Source: Acidobacteriota bacterium (lineage in GTDB: Bacteria; Acidobacteriota; Aminicenantia; Aminicenantales; Aminicenantaceae). Taken from it: a stretch of DNA of 49,372 nt. The stretch is from positions 1 through 49,372 of the forward strand of contig DAOVDI010000006.1 of the NCBI GenBank assembly GCA_030669585.1. The letters run 5' to 3'. This document shows, piece after piece, positions 34,571 through 42,516 of the stretch. The position numbers and the translations under genes are program-made. The notes below the pieces were generated by a model, which was not told the DNA's origin, did not search any database, and worked only from the letters and a program-made list of their open reading frames with translations. The number at the start of each line of letters is the position of its first letter. Within the stretch, counting starts at the first letter, position 1.

Positions 34571-34864
34571 ATGGCCGAGCAGAGTTTTGAGAAAGCGCTG
34601 GAAGAATTGGAAAATATTGTTCTCAAACTGGAGGAAGGTGGATTAAAACTGAATGAATCTCTTGTGCTATTCGAAAAGGGTGTCAAGCTGGCCAGGTTCA
34701 TGCGGGAAGAACTTGACAAAGCCGAAAGAAAAATTGAGATCCTGCTAAAGGATGAAAAGGGCGAGATCAAGGCGGAAAAATTTGAAACACCTCCGGAAAA
34801 GGACGGATCCTCTGACAAGGAGAATGATTCCGGTCCGGACGATAATAATACGCTGCCTTTTTGA
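34571..34864 (+). CDS. xseB: Exodeoxyribonuclease VII small subunit
   Basis: This 97-aa helical-hairpin subunit binds XseA. The conserved core is FEKALEELENIVLKLEEGG...LNESLVLFEKGVKLAR, followed by an acidic, low-complexity tail (about 65-97, rich in Asp, Glu, Lys and Ser) that is longer than usual. AAGGAGT lies 9 nt before ATG 34571, and one base separates it from the xseA stop. Confidence 0.94.
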   Translation: MAEQSFEKALEELENIVLKLEEGGLKLNESLVLFEKGVKLARFMREELDKAERKIEILLKDEKGEIKAEKFETPPEKDGSSDKENDSGPDDNNTLPF

Positions 34865-34869
34865 AACGA

Positions 34870-35748
34870 ATGATCATAAAAGAGAGATTCAAGCAAAAAA
34901 AAGATGCCGTGGAGCTTGAGCTTGAGCGTATTCTGTCCAGGGGGAATTCTCTTCTTTTCCAGGCGATGAGGTATTCCGTACTATCTGCCGGGAAACGTTA
35001 CCGGCCCTTACTGATGCTTGCGAGTGGTGATTATTTCCATGTTGAAATGGAAAGAATTCTTCCTTTTGCCTGTGCTCTGGAGTTGATTCATAACTATTCC
35101 TTGGTCCACGATGATCTTCCCTGTATGGATAACGATGATTATCGCCGCGGCCGACCAGCTTGCCACAAAGTATATGGTGAGAATATTGCTCTGCTGACAG
35201 GAGACAGTCTGTTGTCTTTAGCATTTGAAGTTATGGCAGAGGCTCCGGATGGAAAAGATTTTTCCCAACATAAGAGCAAGGCCATCAGAGAAATAAGCCT
35301 TTATGCCGGAGTGGGGGGCATGATCGGTGGACAACTCCTGGATATAACTTACAACCCGGAAGAAATTTCAGAGGATCGATTAATGGAATTGATGATAAAA
35401 AAAACAGGGGGTCTGATCACCGCATCTGTTACGGTCGGGGGGATTCTTGGAGGAGCGTCTTCGCACCAGACAGGAGCGCTGCAGGCGTATGGAGAAAATG
35501 TGGGGCTTGCCTTTCAGATACGGGATGATATTCAGGATGCTGCTAAGGATTATCCTGATAACTCTCCTCCCAGGCCGAATTGTGTCCATTTTTTTGGCCC
35601 TGATAAAGCACGGGAGAAACTGGATAGTCATATCCGGGATGCATTAATAGCGCTTGAAACAGCTTCCATTGACTCAGAGGAATTACGGCACCTCGCAATA
35701 AGACTTTCTGTTCTGAAGGAAAAGATTGAAAATGAGCAAACTACTTGA
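34870..35748 (+). CDS. ispA: Short-chain polyprenyl (farnesyl/geranylgeranyl) diphosphate synthase
   Basis: This enzyme of about 292 aa condenses isopentenyl diphosphate with allylic diphosphates. The first aspartate-rich motif LVHDDLPCMDNDDYRRG and the second RDDIQDAAKD are present, as are SAGKRYRPLL at the N-terminus and GGQLLDI in the middle. The length and the xseA-xseB-ispA-dxs order fit IspA, but product chain length cannot be read with certainty. ATG 34870 is used; a TTG at 34861 overlapping the xseB stop is an alternative. Neither has a good ribosome site, so translational coupling is likely. Confidence 0.92.
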   Translation: MIIKERFKQKKDAVELELERILSRGNSLLFQAMRYSVLSAGKRYRPLLMLASGDYFHVEMERILPFACALELIHNYSLVHDDLPCMDNDDYRRGRPACHKVYGENIALLTGDSLLSLAFEVMAEAPDGKDFSQHKSKAIREISLYAGVGGMIGGQLLDITYNPEEISEDRLMELMIKKTGGLITASVTVGGILGGASSHQTGALQAYGENVGLAFQIRDDIQDAAKDYPDNSPPRPNCVHFFGPDKAREKLDSHIRDALIALETASIDSEELRHLAIRLSVLKEKIENEQTT

Positions 35749-37639
35749 TCGGATCAAAAACCCTCGGGATGTCAAAACCCTGTCGGTCAAAGAGCTCAAT
35801 CAACTTGCGACAGAAATAAGGGCGTTGATCATTGAGACTGTTTCAAGAACCGGCGGGCATCTTTCTTCGAATCTTGGTGTAGTCGAGATCACTCTGGCTC
35901 TTCATTATGTTTTTAATACCCCTGTGGACAAGATCATTTGGGACGTGGGGCATCAATGTTATACACATAAGATCGTGACAGGCCGAAAAGAGGAATTCAC
36001 AGGGTTACGTCAGCTTGAAGGGTTGAGCGGATTTCCGAGTGTAGAAGAAAGTGAGTTTGATGTTTTTAATACCGGCCATGCATCCACGGCATTATCTGCA
36101 GCGTTAGGAATGGCTGTCGCCAGAGACAGGACAAATAAAGATCATGAGGTCATTGCAGTCGTTGGAGACGGAAGCATGACAGCCGGAGTGGCCTGGGAGG
36201 CTTTAAATCAAATCGGCCACATCAGAAAGAAAGTGATTATCATCCTCAACTATAATGAGATGTCCATTTCTCCCAACGTTGGTGCGATCTCCCGTTATTT
36301 GGGTTATCTGGTATCAGGTCAGCACTACCTCAGGATGAAAGATCATGCAAAGACCATGTTCAAGGCGATCCCTGCTGTGGGATGGCCTATGATCAAGGTG
36401 GCACGTGCCGTTGAAGAAGCGATGAAAAAGACTTTTTTCCCTGGGCTGGTTTTTGAAGAACTGGGGATTCGGTATATTGGTCCTGTCCATGGGCACAGTT
36501 TAAAGTCACTGATCGAGGTCTTTGAAGATGCGAAAAAATTCGACGGACCCATATTGATCCTTTGTGTGACAAAAAAAGGCAGGGGATACAGACCGGCTCA
36601 AGCAAATCCTTCGTCCTTTCACAGCACATCCCCTTTTGAGATTTCTACAGGCGAACCGAAAAACAAGGATACACATCCCACTTATTCTTCCATTTTTGGC
36701 AAGACTGCGGTTAAGGTGGCAAAAGCGGATGAAAAAGTCGTTGCCATCACTGCGGCCATGCCTGCTGGAACGGGTCTGATCGAGTTCAGTAAAATTTTCC
36801 CCGACAGGTTTTACGATGTCGGAATTGCGGAACAGCATGCTGTTATATTCGCCTCAGGCATGGTTCTGGGAGGGTTCAAGCCGATTCTGGCCATTTATTC
36901 GACATTTCTTCAAAGAGCCTATGACCAGTTGTATCATGATGTCTGCCTGATGGATATCCCGATTGTTTTTGCTCTGGACAGGGCTGGCATTGTCCCGGAT
37001 GACGGGCCGACACATCAAGGCATCAATGATATCGTGTATCTCAGGCATTTGCCGAACATGATCGTAATGTCTCCCAAGGATGAGAATGAACTGCAGCACA
37101 TGATCCATTCCGCTCTCTCCTATGGCCATCCGGCTGCCATAAGATTTCCAAAGGGGAAAACTTCCGGTGTGCCTCTGGATGAAAAGCTGAAAGTTCTTCC
37201 CCTGGGAAAGGGTGAGGTTCTAAGGGAAGGGGAAAATGTGATTTTTGCTTTTGGAAATATGGTCGACTCAAGCATAAAGGCTGCAGAGAGGCTGGAGAAA
37301 GAAGGGATCAGCTTTGCAGTCGTTAATGCACGCTTTGCCAGTCCTCTTGATGAAAAACTGATTCTATGCTTCGCTCGGCCGGGAGGTGTTTTTGTGACTG
37401 CAGAAGAGGGGGTCATCGCAGGCGGTTTTGGCAGCGCTGTTCGAGAGGTTTTAGACAGGGAAAGGAAATTTGATCTTTACTTTAAACAAATAGGACTCCC
37501 GGTTGAGATCTATCCTGTGGCCAAAGTCGATCAAATCAAGAGGATGTATGATCTGGATTCGGACGGGATATATAAGCAGGTCAGACGGTTTTATGAAATA
37601 ACAGGCAATAATATTCAGAGGCGGAAGCGGAATAAATGA
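35732..37639 (+). CDS. dxs: 1-deoxy-D-xylulose-5-phosphate synthase
   Basis: This enzyme of about 635 aa joins pyruvate and glyceraldehyde 3-phosphate with thiamine diphosphate, the first step of the MEP isoprenoid pathway. Motifs seen: GGHLSSNLGVVEIT, DVGHQCYTHKIVTGR, the ThDP/Mg motif GDGSMTAGVAWEALN, then DVGIAEQHAV, DRAGIVPDDGPTHQG and AEEGVIAGGFGSAV. The gene overlaps ispA by 17 bp. ATG 35732 is chosen; TTG 35726 lies 5 nt after AAGGA and cannot be excluded. Confidence 0.96.
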   Translation: MSKLLDRIKNPRDVKTLSVKELNQLATEIRALIIETVSRTGGHLSSNLGVVEITLALHYVFNTPVDKIIWDVGHQCYTHKIVTGRKEEFTGLRQLEGLSGFPSVEESEFDVFNTGHASTALSAALGMAVARDRTNKDHEVIAVVGDGSMTAGVAWEALNQIGHIRKKVIIILNYNEMSISPNVGAISRYLGYLVSGQHYLRMKDHAKTMFKAIPAVGWPMIKVARAVEEAMKKTFFPGLVFEELGIRYIGPVHGHSLKSLIEVFEDAKKFDGPILILCVTKKGRGYRPAQANPSSFHSTSPFEISTGEPKNKDTHPTYSSIFGKTAVKVAKADEKVVAITAAMPAGTGLIEFSKIFPDRFYDVGIAEQHAVIFASGMVLGGFKPILAIYSTFLQRAYDQLYHDVCLMDIPIVFALDRAGIVPDDGPTHQGINDIVYLRHLPNMIVMSPKDENELQHMIHSALSYGHPAAIRFPKGKTSGVPLDEKLKVLPLGKGEVLREGENVIFAFGNMVDSSIKAAERLEKEGISFAVVNARFASPLDEKLILCFARPGGVFVTAEEGVIAGGFGSAVREVLDRERKFDLYFKQIGLPVEIYPVAKVDQIKRMYDLDSDGIYKQVRRFYEITGNNIQRRKRNK

Positions 37640-37646
37640 GGCTTGT

Positions 37647-38444
37647 ATGCTTTATAAGGAAAGAGCAGATAAAGTTTTAGTTAACCGCGGACTTGCGGAA
37701 AGCTGCCACAAAGCCCAGGCATTGATCCTTGCAGGAATGGTTTTTAACGGGGATATAAGGGTAGAAAAACCTGGACAGATGATAATGCCGGAGCAGGATT
37801 TGACCCTGAAAGAAAAACCGCCTTTTGTGAGCAGGGGAGGGCTAAAACTGGAAGAGGCCCTGAATGCTTTTAATTTGGTTGTTGAGGGAAAAGTAGCAGC
37901 GGATCTGGGTTCTTCAACCGGAGGTTTCACTGACTGTATGATCCAGAGAGGTGCCAAAAAAGTGTTTGCGTTGGATGTGGATACAAGACAGTTCGACTGG
38001 AGATTAAGCCAGAATCCTCGAATAACCCTGATAAAGAAAAATGTGCGCTATCTTGAGAAGTCAGATTTTTGTGAAGATCTGGATATTATCACTATGGATC
38101 TTTCTTTTATATCGGTTCTGACAGTCTTGCCTGCCGTCAGAAAGGTATTAAACAGAGGGGACCTGGTCTCATTGATCAAGCCCCAATTTGAAGTCGGCCG
38201 GCATCAGGTAGGAAAAAAAGGAATTGTAAGAGACCCTGTATTGCACCAGGATGTTTTGGAGAGGATTATAGATGAGGCCAGGCATCTTGGCTTCAGAGCA
38301 AAGGGAGTGATTAAAACATCCATCCGGGGACAAAAGGGGAACCAGGAATTTTTCATACTTTGGACACTGATGAATACGGACCCGGACACCCTGGATATTC
38401 AATCAATGATCAAGGAGGCTGTTTGGAGTGAGAAACATAAATAA
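37647..38444 (+). CDS. tlyA: TlyA-family rRNA (cytidine-2'-O)-methyltransferase / hemolysin-like
   Basis: This 265-aa protein has an N-terminal S4 RNA-binding domain (about 5-65, RADKVLVNRGLAESCHKAQALI) and a FtsJ-like methyltransferase domain with VAADLGSSTGGFTDCMIQRGA (SAM binding), TMDLSFISVLTVLP and SLIKPQFEVG. Family members methylate 16S and/or 23S rRNA; the exact target here is not readable from sequence. GAGG precedes the ATG, 7 nt after dxs. Its end overlaps nadK by 17 bp. Confidence 0.92.
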   Translation: MLYKERADKVLVNRGLAESCHKAQALILAGMVFNGDIRVEKPGQMIMPEQDLTLKEKPPFVSRGGLKLEEALNAFNLVVEGKVAADLGSSTGGFTDCMIQRGAKKVFALDVDTRQFDWRLSQNPRITLIKKNVRYLEKSDFCEDLDIITMDLSFISVLTVLPAVRKVLNRGDLVSLIKPQFEVGRHQVGKKGIVRDPVLHQDVLERIIDEARHLGFRAKGVIKTSIRGQKGNQEFFILWTLMNTDPDTLDIQSMIKEAVWSEKHK

Positions 38445-39273
38445 AATTGGGTTTGTCATCAAACCTCATGCCCCGGATATTGAAAAGATACTCAGTGACT
38501 TGATATCTTATTTTACGAAAAAAGGGAAAACTTGCCTGCTGGAAGAGGCAGCCGCCGAGATTCTCAAAAAACCCGAAGGATTCAAGAGAGATGACCTTAC
38601 CCATGAAGTCGATCTGGTTGTCGTTCTTGGGGGCGATGGGACTTTGCTGAGTATCGCGCACGAAGCCGCCCAACAAGATGTTCCAGTTCTTGGGGTCAAT
38701 CTTGGGAGCCTGGGATTTTTAACCGAGGTGCCGCTCAATGAGGTTTATTCTACTCTCGATACCTTTTTGTCAGGCAATGAGGAGATCGTCAGTCCGAGAC
38801 AGATGCTCGAAGTCCGGAGCAGGGATAAAACTTCTTACTGCTTGAATGATATTGTTATTAATAAAGGAGCCTTAGCGAGAATGATTCAGTGTGCCATCTG
38901 CATCGACGGGAAGAAGATCGCCAAAGTTCGCTCGGACGGTCTGATCATTTCGACTCCGACAGGCTCAACAGCCTATTCTTTGTCTGCCGGGGGTCCTATC
39001 ATCCATCCAAATATTCCCGCTATGGTCCTTGTCCCGATTTGTCCCCATGCTCTTAGTTTCCGGCCAATGGTTATTTCATCGCGATCAGAAGTTCAAATAC
39101 AGCTGTTGACGGAAAATGAAGAAGTCCATTTCACACTGGACGGGCAGCGCGGCGGATTGCTGGAAAAAGACGAACTTATCTTAACCCGAGTGAGCGATAT
39201 AAGATTATCCCTGATCTCTTCTCCCCAAAGAAACTATTTCGACCTGCTTTACAAAAAACTGGGTTGGGGATAA
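38428..39273 (+). CDS. nadK: NAD kinase
   Basis: This 281-aa enzyme phosphorylates NAD to NADP. The GGDGT motif (VVLGGDGTLLSIAHEA), NLGSLGFLTEV, the ALNDIVINKG-like CLNDIVINKGALAR and SDGLIISTPTGSTAYSLSAGGPI are all present in order. GTG 38428 is the start, with GGAGG 9 nt upstream inside tlyA. The dxs-tlyA-nadK order is common in bacteria. Confidence 0.96.
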   Translation: MRNINKIGFVIKPHAPDIEKILSDLISYFTKKGKTCLLEEAAAEILKKPEGFKRDDLTHEVDLVVVLGGDGTLLSIAHEAAQQDVPVLGVNLGSLGFLTEVPLNEVYSTLDTFLSGNEEIVSPRQMLEVRSRDKTSYCLNDIVINKGALARMIQCAICIDGKKIAKVRSDGLIISTPTGSTAYSLSAGGPIIHPNIPAMVLVPICPHALSFRPMVISSRSEVQIQLLTENEEVHFTLDGQRGGLLEKDELILTRVSDIRLSLISSPQRNYFDLLYKKLGWG

Positions 39274-39355
39274 AATAGCAAATTGGACATGTTGGCCTTA
39301 CCTGAAGAATGGAGACATATTATAAATTTAGGTATTAATAAAGAAGGAGGATAAT

Positions 39356-39682
39356 TTGGCTGAAAATATTGTACATGTAACAGAAAATGATTTTGAAGGT
39401 GTTGTTATAAAATCGAATATTCCTGTCCTTGTGGATTTTTGGGCTGTCTGGTGCGGGCCTTGTCATATGATATTACAAGCACTGGAAAATATTGCGGATA
39501 GTTATAAGGATAAAATTAGAGTGGCCAGAATTAATGTTGATGAAAACAGGATTATTTCATCAAAATATGGGATTATGAGTATTCCCACCCTTCTTTTGTT
39601 TAAAAATGGAGAGATAAAGGAAACGATCATCGGTGTTTTTCCCCAACCGAAAATTGAAGAAAAAATCAAGACTTACCTGTGA
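39356..39682 (+). CDS. trxA: Thioredoxin
   Basis: This 108-aa protein disulfide reductant has the active site WCGPC at Cys33 and Cys36, followed by His instead of the common Lys. The cis-proline loop GIMSIPTLLLF and the C-terminal helix are present. The TTG start at 39356 is supported by a very strong AAGGAGG 5 nt upstream. The 82 nt after nadK may carry its own weak promoter (TATTAT at 39318-39323). Its stop overlaps the trxB start, so the reductase is translated with it. Confidence 0.96.
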   Translation: MAENIVHVTENDFEGVVIKSNIPVLVDFWAVWCGPCHMILQALENIADSYKDKIRVARINVDENRIISSKYGIMSIPTLLLFKNGEIKETIIGVFPQPKIEEKIKTYL

Positions 39683-40605
39683 ACGAAACCTTTGATGTAA
39701 TTATTATTGGGGCCGGACCTGCAGGCTTATCAGCCTCTATCTATACAGGAAGAGCGCGATTAAAAACACTAGTCTTGGAGAAGGGAATGCCAGGCGGCCA
39801 AATTCTGACATCAGACTGGATCGAGAATTATCCGGGTTTTCCCAAAGGGATATCTCCATTCCAACTGATGGGCGAGTTTCGAAAGCAGGCAGAACACTTT
39901 GGAGCAGTTATCCGGACAGATGAAGTTAAGAGCATTAAAAAGCAGAATAATCTCTGGTTGCTGTCAGGATATCAGGAAACCAACCTCACAAGGGCTGTCA
40001 TAATCGCTACCGGCTCATATTATAGGAAGCTTGGTGTTGAAGGAGAGAACGAGTTAACAGGCAGGGGTGTTTCCTATTGTGCGATATGTGATGCGGCCTT
40101 CTTCAAAGACAAAAAGATCGCTGTTGTTGGAGGCAGCAATAATGCGCTGACAGAAGCCATTTTTCTTGCAAAATTTGGAAAGTCCATAAAAGTTATCCAC
40201 CGAAGAGATGAGCTTCGTGGGGAAAAAATCCTTCAGGAACGAATTATGTCCAATGATAGAATTGATGTTATTTGGAATTCGGTTGTCACGAAGATTAATG
40301 GAAAGGACAAATTGGAGGGTGTAATCCTCAGGAATGTAAAGGATGATTCAACTCATGAACTGAAAGTAGACGGGCTTTTTATTTCGATCGGAACCCATCC
40401 GAATTCCGAATTTTTAAATGACCTTGTAGAACTTGACCAGTTAGGATTTATTAAAGTCGATGATGGAATGAGGACCGATCAGGAAGGTATATTTGCCGCC
40501 GGAGATGTTACAAACGCCTGTCCGAAGCAGGTTGCCACTGCCTCGGGAAGCGGAGTTAATGCAGCGATATCGGTTAGTGAGTATTTACAAAACTTGGATT
40601 TATAA
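39679..40605 (+). CDS. trxB: Thioredoxin-disulfide reductase
   Basis: This 308-aa flavoenzyme reduces thioredoxin using NAD(P)H. The FAD motif IIGAGPAGLSASIYTGRA opens the protein. The redox-active pair is Cys134 and Cys137 in SYCAICDAAF; Ile replaces the common Thr. The second nucleotide motif reads VVGGSNNALTEA and is followed by HRRDELRG, whose arginines favour NADPH. The GDVT motif (FAAGDVTNACPKQVATA) is intact. The GTG start overlaps the trxA stop as GTGA, without its own ribosome-binding site. Confidence 0.95.
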   Translation: MNETFDVIIIGAGPAGLSASIYTGRARLKTLVLEKGMPGGQILTSDWIENYPGFPKGISPFQLMGEFRKQAEHFGAVIRTDEVKSIKKQNNLWLLSGYQETNLTRAVIIATGSYYRKLGVEGENELTGRGVSYCAICDAAFFKDKKIAVVGGSNNALTEAIFLAKFGKSIKVIHRRDELRGEKILQERIMSNDRIDVIWNSVVTKINGKDKLEGVILRNVKDDSTHELKVDGLFISIGTHPNSEFLNDLVELDQLGFIKVDDGMRTDQEGIFAAGDVTNACPKQVATASGSGVNAAISVSEYLQNLDL

Positions 40606-40610
40606 ATTAG

Positions 40611-40950
40611 CCTGGATTATTCATAAAATTCGACGGCAACCCAAATCATTCGTCATTCCCGTGGAAACGGGAATCCAGTTAAGATAAAGTTGCTTATTCT
40701 ATGGTCTTGCTCTTATTTTAGCCGTCGTATTTCCCCCTCCGGGCGAGCCGATCTGCTTTGTTGCGGCGCATTCGCAGTATATAAATACGGCTTCACGAAC
40801 AGCCTCTTGCAGATGCATCAACCTCGACTCGTAAATAGTCCAGTCACTAAATTCAGCGATACGTTGAAAAAAGGGTTCGAGGAATCAAGGCCTGCCTGTG
40901 CGTGACCGCACGCAGACAGGGGTCAAGGATTCAAGTGAAAGAATAAGAGG
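40611..40950. repeat. Intergenic repeat island III (composite, TIR-bearing)
   Basis: No gene is supported from 40606 to 41075. An element of about 233 bp runs from CCTGGATTATTCATAAAATT (40611) to the inverted end CTCGTAAATAGTCCAG (40843). It contains an ATTCCCG-type repeat (40651-40678) and the module GATCTGCTTTGTTGC...CGCAGTATAT...ACGGCTTCACG (40749-40797), shared with island I in opposite orientation. A second partial module (CGTTGAAAAAAGGG, 40862 on) follows and matches island II, but is interrupted by a hairpin at 40891-40920 (arms CCTGCCTGTGCG and CGCACGCAGACAGG). Confidence 0.8.
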
Positions 40951-41003
40951 CCAAAGAAGAAGAGCCCAAGGCTGAAAGCAGCTTCCCTCGGTGAGAATAC
41001 ATA

Positions 41004-41049
41004 GCCAGGACTGCGAGCTGAAATGGATTTCACAGCCCTGGCATTTTTT
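41004..41049 (+). terminator. Strong intrinsic terminator downstream of trxB and repeat island III
   Basis: GCCAGGACTG pairs with CAGCCCTGGC with one mismatch. A second stem (CTGAAAT/ATTTCA) fills most of the loop, and TTTTTT follows. Orientation fits plus-strand transcripts. It is about 400 nt past the trxB stop, so readthrough from trxB would include the whole repeat island. Confidence 0.75.
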
Positions 41050-41075
41050 GTATCGTAGAGGGTTCTGGTCAGGTC

Positions 41076-41393
41076 CTATTTTTTTGATGTGGAAGACGTC
41101 CCGGTTGTGATGAGATCTTTAAACCGAAGGAATGTCTTTTCACCAATTCCTTTAACCTTCATGATTTCTTCGATCCTTTTGAAATTTCCGTTCTTTTTAC
41201 GAAAATCGATAATGCGCTGGGCGATTTTCGACCCGATGCTGGGCAGCTCTTGAAGTTCGACAAGAGTTGCGGAATTGATGTTGATTTTTTTTACTGCTGC
41301 TGAGTTTTCCGCTGCCTGAAGAGGGGTAAGGGCGCTGAATACAAGAAGAAACGCAAGGCTGAGAACCATGCCTCTGATAATAAAATATTTCAT
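41076..41393 (-). CDS. ComEA-like helix-hairpin-helix protein
   Basis: This 105-aa exported protein has a signal peptide (about 1-27, [19 protein letters not shown]) and a double helix-hairpin-helix domain ([26 protein letters not shown] and [16 protein letters not shown]). This architecture is that of ComEA-type DNA-binding proteins of the competence machinery. AAGGAGG lies 5 nt before the ATG. It is a minimal version without the N-terminal SLBB domain found in Bacillus ComEA. The nearby dprA is another competence-associated gene, but no other uptake gene is in the window. Confidence 0.85.
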   Translation of the reverse strand: MKYFIIRGMVLSLAFLLVFSALTPLQAAENSAAVKKININSATLVELQELPSIGSKIAQRIIDFRKKNGNFKRIEEIMKVKGIGEKTFLRFKDLITTGTSSTSKK

Positions 41394-41560
41394 TTTGACC
41401 TCCTTATTCTTTATATATGCAAAGATGAGGCCAAGATGTTATTTTATGTTAACTTTAATATAATCAGAAAGATAGATTCCTTTGCTCTTGTAAAAATGGA
41501 AATAGATGTAGACATCTTAAGTTTAAATTGCCTCTAGTGGTTTACCTTCCTTGAACAAGG

Positions 41561-42445
41561 TTAAGAACGGGGATGGCTTTTTTTATATGTATCTAAAAGA
41601 TGTTTGAGATCAAGATGTGTGTATTTTTGTGTTGTTGCCAGGCTTTCATGTCCTAGAAGCTCCTGGATAACACGAAGATCTGCGCCTCTGCTCAAGAGAT
41701 GGGAGGCAAAGGAATGCCGCAGAGAATGAGGACTGATTTTCCGTCTGAGCGCTGTCTGACTGAAATATGAGTCGACTATTCTCTGCACGGACCGTGATGT
41801 GATCCTGCCTCCCCGGACGTTCAAAAACACCGCTCTTTCGTCTATTTCTCCTTTGTGCATTGAAGACCTGATGCTGAGGTATGATTGAAGGCTCTCCTCT
41901 GCTGTTTTGCCAAAAGGCAGTATTCGTTCCTTTTTCCCTTTTCCTCTGACACGGATGAGCCGTTCGGGGAATTTTATATCTTCGATGTTTGATCCCACCA
42001 GTTCTCCCACTCTCAGCCCTGTTGCATAAAGAAGTTCAAGCATGGCTCTATCCCTAAGGTCCAGAGGCTTTTTCGAAATGGGCAGATCCAGGAATCTTTG
42101 CATTTCCTCTTCTGAGAGGAAGGAAGGAATATGTTTGTCTAGTTTCGGAGTGGACAGCAATATTGCGGGGTTATCCTCGATCCATCTTTGCTTCAGGCTG
42201 TATTGAAAAAAAGAGCGGATGGCTGCAAGTTTCCGGGCGATAGTTGATTTTTTCCACTGTTTTTCATAAAGAGTCGCAAGAAAACCTCTCAACACAATAT
42301 GATCGGTATTTACCAATCGGATTTGCTTTTTAGTTAGGTATTGTGCGAGCTGTGTTAGATCCCTTTTATAACTATCGATTGTGTGAGGAGAGGCATTTTT
42401 TTCGTGTTCCAAATAGGACAGGAATTGTTTCAGCTTTTTGTCCAT
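41561..42445 (-). CDS. Tyrosine recombinase, XerC/XerD type
   Basis: This 294-aa site-specific recombinase is of the type that resolves chromosome dimers at dif. The N-terminal SAM-like DNA-binding domain (about 1-90) is followed by the catalytic domain with Arg145 (ATGLRVGEL), Lys169 (RGKGKKER), His240 and Arg243 (HSLRHSF), His266 (LLGHESLATT) and nucleophile Tyr275 (QKYTH). Length and the dprA-topA-xer neighbourhood fit chromosomal XerC/XerD rather than a phage integrase. I cannot tell XerC from XerD. The gap of 167 nt to comEA holds only a small AACCTTG/CAAGGTT hairpin. Confidence 0.93.
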   Translation of the reverse strand: MDKKLKQFLSYLEHEKNASPHTIDSYKRDLTQLAQYLTKKQIRLVNTDHIVLRGFLATLYEKQWKKSTIARKLAAIRSFFQYSLKQRWIEDNPAILLSTPKLDKHIPSFLSEEEMQRFLDLPISKKPLDLRDRAMLELLYATGLRVGELVGSNIEDIKFPERLIRVRGKGKKERILPFGKTAEESLQSYLSIRSSMHKGEIDERAVFLNVRGGRITSRSVQRIVDSYFSQTALRRKISPHSLRHSFASHLLSRGADLRVIQELLGHESLATTQKYTHLDLKHLLDTYKKSHPRS

Positions 42446-42516
42446 TGTAACGCCGTGTCAAGGATATGCGCTAAGATATTATACTGGAAAAGGTGTGTAT
42501 ATGGCGAGCAAGCGGT

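Noticed and set aside
40493-40687. Plus-strand ORF ending VIPVETGIQLR
   Set aside because: It overlaps trxB in another frame and its end is the translation of the ATTCCCG repeat.
40690-40905. 71-aa plus-strand ORF after trxB
   Set aside because: It is a translation of repeat modules with no ribosome-binding site.
41561-42445. Integrase of a mobile island
   Set aside because: Length, motifs and the dprA-topA neighbourhood fit a chromosomal Xer recombinase; no attachment sites or cargo are present.
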